Below are positions 61,001-64,000 of a stretch of DNA of 64,000 nucleotides, piece by piece (positions within the stretch are counted from its first letter, which is position 1; each line of letters begins with the position of its first letter). A model generated the notes under the pieces. That model was not told where the DNA came from. It worked only from the letters and a program-made list of their open reading frames with translations, and searched no databases. The position numbers and the translations under genes are program-made. Origin of the DNA: Hymenobacter sp. BT730 (GTDB lineage: Bacteria; Bacteroidota; Bacteroidia; Cytophagales; Hymenobacteraceae); contig NZ_JAUOFB010000001.1 of NCBI RefSeq assembly GCF_030542105.1, positions 496,001 to 560,000 of the forward strand, written 5' to 3'.

Positions 61001-63461
61001 CTACATCGGTGCCAGCAAGTACAATTTCCACGGAGGTATCCTCCTCAGTGGTTACGCTTTGCGCGGTAGCTACCGGCACATCATTCACAGCATTCACCGT
61101 TATAGAAACCGTAGCAGCTTGGGAAGTCAGGCTACCATCGTTGCTTGTGAAGGTAAAGGCGTCGGGGCCGTTGTAGTTAGCTGCTGGAGTGTAGTTGTAG
61201 CTGCCATTTGATTGCACTGTAACTATACCGTGAATGGCTTGGGTGCCAAGTGCAAAAGTCAATTCGGAACTGTCGATGTCAGTGCCGGTCAGTGTGCCCG
61301 ATTTGCTCGTGTCCTCATCCGTGCTGACAGATTGCGCTATAGCTACAGGGGCGTCATTTATGCCAGTTACCGTGATAGACACGTTAGCCGGAGCAGAGTC
61401 AAGTCTACCATCGTTTACTTTAAAAGTAAACGAGTCGGAGCCATAATAATTGGCCGCTGGGGTATAGGTGCGGGAAGTCTCGGTGCCACTAAGAGTGCCA
61501 TGAGAAGGCCCGGTTACAATGCTATATGTCAGCGTATTATTATCGGCATCTGTGCCTGCAAGCGTAACGGGTAAAGAAGTGTCCTCATTAGTCTGCACAG
61601 TTGTTGCTGTTGCTACGGGCGCCCTGTTCACTGCCACCGAGAGGCTTGCCGAGGAAGTATAACAGCCATTGCTAGCATCTACACTGATTGTTCCGGAAAC
61701 AGCAGTTCCCCAGTTTACGGATATGGATAATCCATCGGGGGCTTGTGTAAAGCTGGCTCCGGAGGGAACATGCCAGGTATAAGTAGTAGCGTTAGCTACA
61801 GCATCAATGGCATATCCTACTGCGGTAGAACCATAATCTACCAGGCTGTTGCCGGTAATGGCACTTACTGCGCCCAGTGTAGGAACAAAGGCTATCTGCA
61901 CGTCATCGGTTGATGGAGCACATGTTGCTCCATTGGTAGTAGTCCAGCGCAGCTTGTATGTGGTGCCTGCTGTTCCTGTAAACTCAGATGTGTTGCTGGT
62001 GCCGGTCGTTATGTGCCCGCCTTCTCCGCTAACAATACTCCAGGCGCCAGAACCAACTGTAGGTGCAGTGGCAGCTAATTGGGTGGTGGTGCCGCAAACG
62101 GCCGGTTGATCCAGACCAGCTACTGCTGTAGAGGGTGGTGAATCAACCATCACAACGGTCTGAGCTACCGGACTGGTGCAGCCATTTACGGTTACTTTAA
62201 CTGAATAAGTACCTGCGGCGGCAGTTGAGATGCTAGAGACAGAAGGATTCTGTAGCGAGGAAGTAAAGTTATTTGGCCCCGTCCAGCTGTAGGTTGCCCC
62301 AGCAATGGTAGAAGCCGTTAAATTAAGGGTGGAACCAATGCATAATGGGCCATTATTGCCTGCAGTAGGAGCGCTAGGTACGGAGTTGACAGACAAAGTA
62401 ATGGATTGGGTGCTACTGTTGCCTGCTGCGTCAATTGCCTTAGCCTCAATTGCATAAGATCCAACAGCGTTAGGGGTTAAAGATGTACTCCAATTTCCTC
62501 CGCTATTAGTTACAGTGAGGTTATTTGAACTGCCTCCATTAAACTTATATGTTACCGTTAACGATGAAATGCCTGAGCTGGCGCCATTTACCGTTGGATC
62601 TGAAACAGTACCCGCAATATTAATAGGTGAGCCTGTTCCACATATAGTCCTTGCAGTAGCTATAGGATTAACAATAGATACCAAAGGATTTGTATTATCA
62701 ACTAGTATCAATTGATATACACTTGGTACAGATTCACTAGTTGTCTCGGTAATACCATTCTTATTGTCAATAGAGGCAGCAATAGCATAATAATTTCCAT
62801 CGAGTACAAAATCAGTATTGGAACCTATATTATTTCTCCCATCCCAACTCCTGCCGACTGATGCATCCTTTGTAGCTATAGAAAACTCAGGTGACTGATT
62901 AACAATTGGCCCTGTTTTACTTCCTTGTCTAATTCTGATAATAAATCTTGGAATAGGGTTATTTCCTGCATTCTTTGCAGTGATTAATGATATATCTGAT
63001 GTGCCTGCACTAGATATTTGGTTTGGCGATATTGGGGAAGTCGCAACTGTAATTTGTGCCTCACCATCTGTAAATATTGTCGTAACCATCCTTGCGGTTT
63101 GCTTACCAGTGGCCGTCACCGTAAACTTCACGCCCAAGTGGCGCCGCTCTATGGCATAATCAATCTGCCACGTACCATCCTCTTTCACCGCCACATCATA
63201 GATGTGATAATCCGGGTAGTCCGGCTCCTCCTTAAACTCCACATGTACCATGGAGTCGGCCGTCCAACCAGACCCCGTGATATGCGCCATTTCTCCAGGC
63301 GCATAATCATCCTTATCTGAGGTGACAGTGGGCGCATAGCCATCGGGGGCTGATGTTTGCGCGTAGGTGGCTGTAATGCTTGTAAGATTAAGCAACCAAA
63401 ACAGTAGCAGTCCGTAGACTCTAAAACCTGTTTTGTGTCTAATGAGTAGATTAATGCTCAT
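55071..63461 (-). CDS. Giant T9SS surface protein with 18 tandem cadherin-like repeats
   Basis: A 2796-residue protein. The signal peptide ends near TYAQT. Domains in order: an Ig-like domain (35-130, SDKDDYAPGEMAHITGSGWT), further Ig-like/PKD-like domains (to about 600), and about 18 tandem cadherin-like repeats of ~100 residues (609-2415), each starting with the motif AVNDAPV or PVNDAP. These are of the tandem-95/VCBS type and usually bind Ca2+. Next come a PKD domain (near 2416), a GFVTGGGWIWSPKGALRS region, and a T9SS type A domain (YPNPFSEKTTLTFALDKND to the end). It is probably a surface adhesin or matrix protein. The DNA of its first ~900 bp is more AT-rich than the repeats. Confidence 0.93.
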   Translation of the reverse strand: MSINLLIRHKTGFRVYGLLLFWLLNLTSITATYAQTSAPDGYAPTVTSDKDDYAPGEMAHITGSGWTADSMVHVEFKEEPDYPDYHIYDVAVKEDGTWQIDYAIERRHLGVKFTVTATGKQTARMVTTIFTDGEAQITVATSPISPNQISSAGTSDISLITAKNAGNNPIPRFIIRIRQGSKTGPIVNQSPEFSIATKDASVGRSWDGRNNIGSNTDFVLDGNYYAIAASIDNKNGITETTSESVPSVYQLILVDNTNPLVSIVNPIATARTICGTGSPINIAGTVSDPTVNGASSGISSLTVTYKFNGGSSNNLTVTNSGGNWSTSLTPNAVGSYAIEAKAIDAAGNSSTQSITLSVNSVPSAPTAGNNGPLCIGSTLNLTASTIAGATYSWTGPNNFTSSLQNPSVSSISTAAAGTYSVKVTVNGCTSPVAQTVVMVDSPPSTAVAGLDQPAVCGTTTQLAATAPTVGSGAWSIVSGEGGHITTGTSNTSEFTGTAGTTYKLRWTTTNGATCAPSTDDVQIAFVPTLGAVSAITGNSLVDYGSTAVGYAIDAVANATTYTWHVPSGASFTQAPDGLSISVNWGTAVSGTISVDASNGCYTSSASLSVAVNRAPVATATTVQTNEDTSLPVTLAGTDADNNTLTYSIVTGPSHGTLSGTETSRTYTPAANYYGSDSFTFKVNDGRLDSAPANVSITVTGINDAPVAIAQSVSTDEDTSKSGTLTGTDIDSSELTFALGTQAIHGIVTVQSNGSYNYTPAANYNGPDAFTFTSNDGSLTSQAATVSITVNAVNDVPVATAQSVTTEEDTSVEIVLAGTDVDSDPLTYTPGSVNHGSLAQKAGTSNTYIFTPAANYNGPAAFNFTVNDGTLTSTPATVSITVDAVNDAPVAAAQAISTDEDTQKTGTLTGSDIEGSNLTFTVAADAEHGTVTLETNGAFSYTPDANYNGSDSFTFTVHDGNLASLSATVTITVNAVNDAPVASNDTGTVNEDGILMGGAILVNDSDVDNAELTAELVNSPTKGTLELLPNGTYTYTPNPNYNGSDSFTYRATDGSLSSNLATVSITVQAVNDAPIATAQSVTTDEDVAIEIELTGTDVDGDALSYTPGSVGYGMLTLKSGNTYIYAPAANYNGSDLFTFKVNDGSVDSAPATVSITVDAVNDAPVVAQAISDVSVLEDATNTELDLSNTFADVDIATNSDALALTVSGNTNPALVTASYNAATKKLILAYGTNQSGTATIKVKATDNVSAAVEDEFVVTVAPVNDAPSFVKGYDQEVDEDASAQSVSNWATNVSAGADNESTQELTFIVTNNNTTLFATQPVIDATGKLTYTPAVNANGIATVSVQLQDNGGTADEGIDESSVETFTITINAVNDAPSFAKGADQTVLEDAGTQTISGWATGISTGPSDEAGQILAFSATTTNNDLFSSLPSIAADGTLTYTPAANAYGSATVSVTLKDNGGIVKGGVDESATQEFTITVNSVNDEPAGTDNTLTTQEDTSYPFAAADFGFSDTDGNSLAAVKITTLPTAGRLQLSGSSVVAGQLIPAASLANLSFSPALNANGTGYASFTFQVQDNGGTSNGGLDLDQSPNTITLDVTPVNDAPIATAQSVTTEEDVAKLITLTGTDIEGDALTYSIVANPAHGSVSGSGHTFTYTPNADYYGSDSFTFQANDGALDSEPATVSITVTPVNDAPTLAAISAPEAINEDASEQTMLLSGISSGAANEVQTLTVTATSNNTSLVDDIAVLYTSQETSGSLKYTPKANQYGSALITVKVNDGDLEVTKTFTITVNSVNDAPSFTKGADQTVLEDAGAQTVSGWATAISAGPANESTQQVAFQIISNSASALFTADGQPAINAAGQLTYTPAANANGTATIHVKLTDNGGTDNSGVAESAEQIFVINITAVNDAPVAANDAGTVNEDAALYGGSVLTNDTDVDDATLTAVLVTGPAHGSLTLSPDGSYTYTPAANYNGPDSFIYKAQDAAHEGSNPATVALTVTAVNDAPVADAMTISTNEDTEKTGTLTGSDIEGSPLTFALATAAAHGTATIQGNGSFSYQPAANYNGPDSFTFTVQDGALTSAVATVSVTVNAVNDAPTLAAVSTPAAINEDAAEQTVSLSGISTGAANEAQTLTVTATSSNTALLDNPTVVYTSPQGTGTLKYTPKANQFGSASVTVKVSDGDAETTQSFTVMINPVNDAPSFVKGSDQVVNEDAAAQTITGWATALSTGPANEGTQSLSFVVSNSNTGLFAAQPAVDATGKLTFTPAANANGVAIVSVNIKDDGGTTAGGIAESAVQTFTITVNAVNDAPTFTAGANQTVQEDAPAQSVAWATYISAGPANEATQTVSFVVSNNNTSLFTSTGQPAIDATGKLSYALAPNANGAATVSVKLQDNGGVVNGGVDASAIQTFTINVAPVNDLPVITSITAPAAPMAINTAVNVSAVFTDVDAFAAGNYTATWTWDDGRTSTGTVSSANGVLTVNGSYTYNTPGVYNLTLSLADNGGSTATASATSPLQAVPLTYQYVVIYDPNGGFVTGGGWIWSPKGALRSNPAAEGKANFGFVAKYKKGSTTVVEGSTEFQFKAGDINFNSTSYEAARLVISGSKASYKGEGTINGTGRYGFMTSAVDGQYNDGTGADRFRIKIWNINAGGAIVYDNLLDNAADNYDLNAAPTTIIQGGSIVIHNPDVKTSTKTSTLTTTDGPVPAATVKATFSNYPNPFSEKTTLTFALDKNDSYELTLYDAKGMLMKRIQAGTAEAGRVYSFELSGRDLAEGIYFARLVTSSKVQTMRIAVRK
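56218..61636 (-). repeat. Tandem coding repeat array (18 units of about 300 bp)
   Basis: The array encodes residues ~609-2415 of the giant protein. Units are similar in sequence, each with VNDAP at the start. Three subtypes are visible: TDEDT-GTLTGSDIEGS types, ANDAGTVNED types, and KGADQTVLEDAG-WATGIS types. The order of subtypes suggests block duplications. Confidence 0.8.
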
Positions 63462-63770
63462 ACAATAAATGTGTTGGGTAGGTGTGTAGAAGAGGAAATA
63501 TAGATTTGCTCCCTGTTGAAAATGAGGGATTTATGAATTTAATCAGGTGATTATGGCCTGAATAGAAGTTTTATAAGATATAATTGTGCGATAAATCTAA
63601 TTAGGATTATTATCAAAAAAAATTGAATGGCTAAATATTATATATAATTGTTTGATCATCTTATAACTATTAGATGATCAACCCTTAACAGAATAGGGGC
63701 TTTGCAACCTGCTTGAATAGCCCAACAGGTAACCGCAAATCTGTATCTTATGGGATAGTAATTATGTCCC
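63462..63770. other. AT-rich divergent promoter region with a 10-bp inverted repeat
   Basis: A 309-bp AT-rich gap between the giant gene (minus) and glpD (plus). It contains TTGATCATCT (63652-63661) and its complement AGATGATCAA (63672-63681) separated by 10 bp. This may be a regulator operator or a hairpin. No TAnnTTTG element was clearly seen for either gene. Confidence 0.5.
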
Positions 63771-64000
63771 ATGGCTCCTCCGCATCCATTGTCCCCGATA
63801 AGCGCTTCCTATGATGTCATTATCATCGGAGCCGGCATCAATGGCGCAGGCATTGCCCACGATGCTGCCCAACGGGGCCTACGGGTGCTGCTACTGGACA
63901 AAGGCGATATAGCCAGCGGTACCACAAGCTGGTCTACCCGCCTGATACACGGTGGATTGCGCTACCTGGAGCATGCCGAGCTGAGACTGGTGCGGGAATC
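63771..64000 (+). CDS. glpD: Glycerol-3-phosphate dehydrogenase, N-terminal part
   Basis: Only the first ~76 residues are in the window; the gene continues beyond. After MAPPHPLSPISASYDVIIIG comes the FAD-binding GAGINGAG motif and then LLLDKGDIASGTTSWSTRL and IHGGLRYLEHAELRLVRE, highly typical of FAD-dependent GlpD. The enzyme oxidises glycerol-3-phosphate to dihydroxyacetone phosphate and feeds electrons to quinones. The ATG at 63771 was chosen as the frame of the conserved sequence. Confidence 0.93.
   Translation, partial: MAPPHPLSPISASYDVIIIGAGINGAGIAHDAAQRGLRVLLLDKGDIASGTTSWSTRLIHGGLRYLEHAELRLVRE

Noticed and set aside
56218..61636. CRISPR array or satellite DNA
   Set aside because: The repeats are in one open reading frame and encode protein domains of about 100 residues with variable DNA, not short direct repeats with spacers.

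Overview
The window looks like a chromosomal segment of an aerobic Bacteroidetes bacterium, most likely a Hymenobacter-type member of the Cytophagales. The signs are GC-rich housekeeping genes, promoters of the Bacteroidetes type (TAnnTTTG near -7) before rplU, the initiator tRNA and a small secreted-protein gene, type IX secretion (T9SS) C-terminal sorting domains, many SPI/SPII signal peptides, a TonB-dependent receptor with an N-terminal carboxypeptidase-like domain, and tandem M13 lipoprotein peptidases. No phage, insertion sequence or CRISPR array was seen. Most of the region is ordinary chromosome with islands of accessory genes.

Layout. 0-5.7 kb: the end of a CBS-domain protein (probably a ClC channel), a minus-strand run (Gfo/Idh/MocA oxidoreductase, SUKH-3 immunity-like protein, pirin, DinB, membrane-anchored alpha/beta hydrolase) and an Old Yellow Enzyme. 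5.8-10.2 kb: two tandem M13 zinc peptidase lipoproteins. 10.2-14.2 kb: a large lipoprotein, then a BlaI/M56 sensor operon with two operator dyads. 14.2-24.6 kb: a VOC protein, an MFS exporter, an SRPBCC protein, a DUF5694 lipoprotein and a dense set of small secreted proteins. This part includes a tandem duplicate pair, two tandem 31-residue ORFs sharing a promoter and leader with a 157-residue secreted protein, and a decayed paralogue. 24.7-31.6 kb: thioredoxin-like protein, class Ia ribonucleotide reductase (nrdB, nrdA) and rplU-rpmA. A cluster of four DnaA boxes lies between nrdB and rplU, and a perfect 48-bp palindrome between nrdB and nrdA. 31.6-40.1 kb: cyclase, hydrolases, HemW, a methyltransferase, an Omp85 protein, an esterase lipoprotein and the initiator tRNA. 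40.2-46.1 kb: a stand-alone LytTR domain, then an iron-uptake operon (small Cys protein, TonB receptor, PepSY membrane protein). 46.4-52.4 kb: HExxH protein, MscS channel and an atypical pyruvate kinase. 52.7-63.5 kb: a secreted GH53 galactanase, a dead GH51 arabinofuranosidase remnant and a 2796-residue tandem-repeat surface protein. The window ends inside glpD.

How the genes fit together. The GH53 enzyme and GH51 remnant suggest an arabinogalactan-degrading locus that has partly decayed, next to a giant T9SS surface protein. The TonB receptor, PepSY reductase-like protein and Cys protein form a compact metal/siderophore uptake unit. BlaI, M56 and the two dyads form a self-repressing protease-sensing switch. 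The least explained material is the small secreted-protein and 31-residue microprotein cluster at 15.4-24.6 kb. Starts were often moved from the longest ORF to an internal ATG (or GTG) where a signal peptide or conserved domain begins. All function calls come from reading motifs by eye; no search was run.
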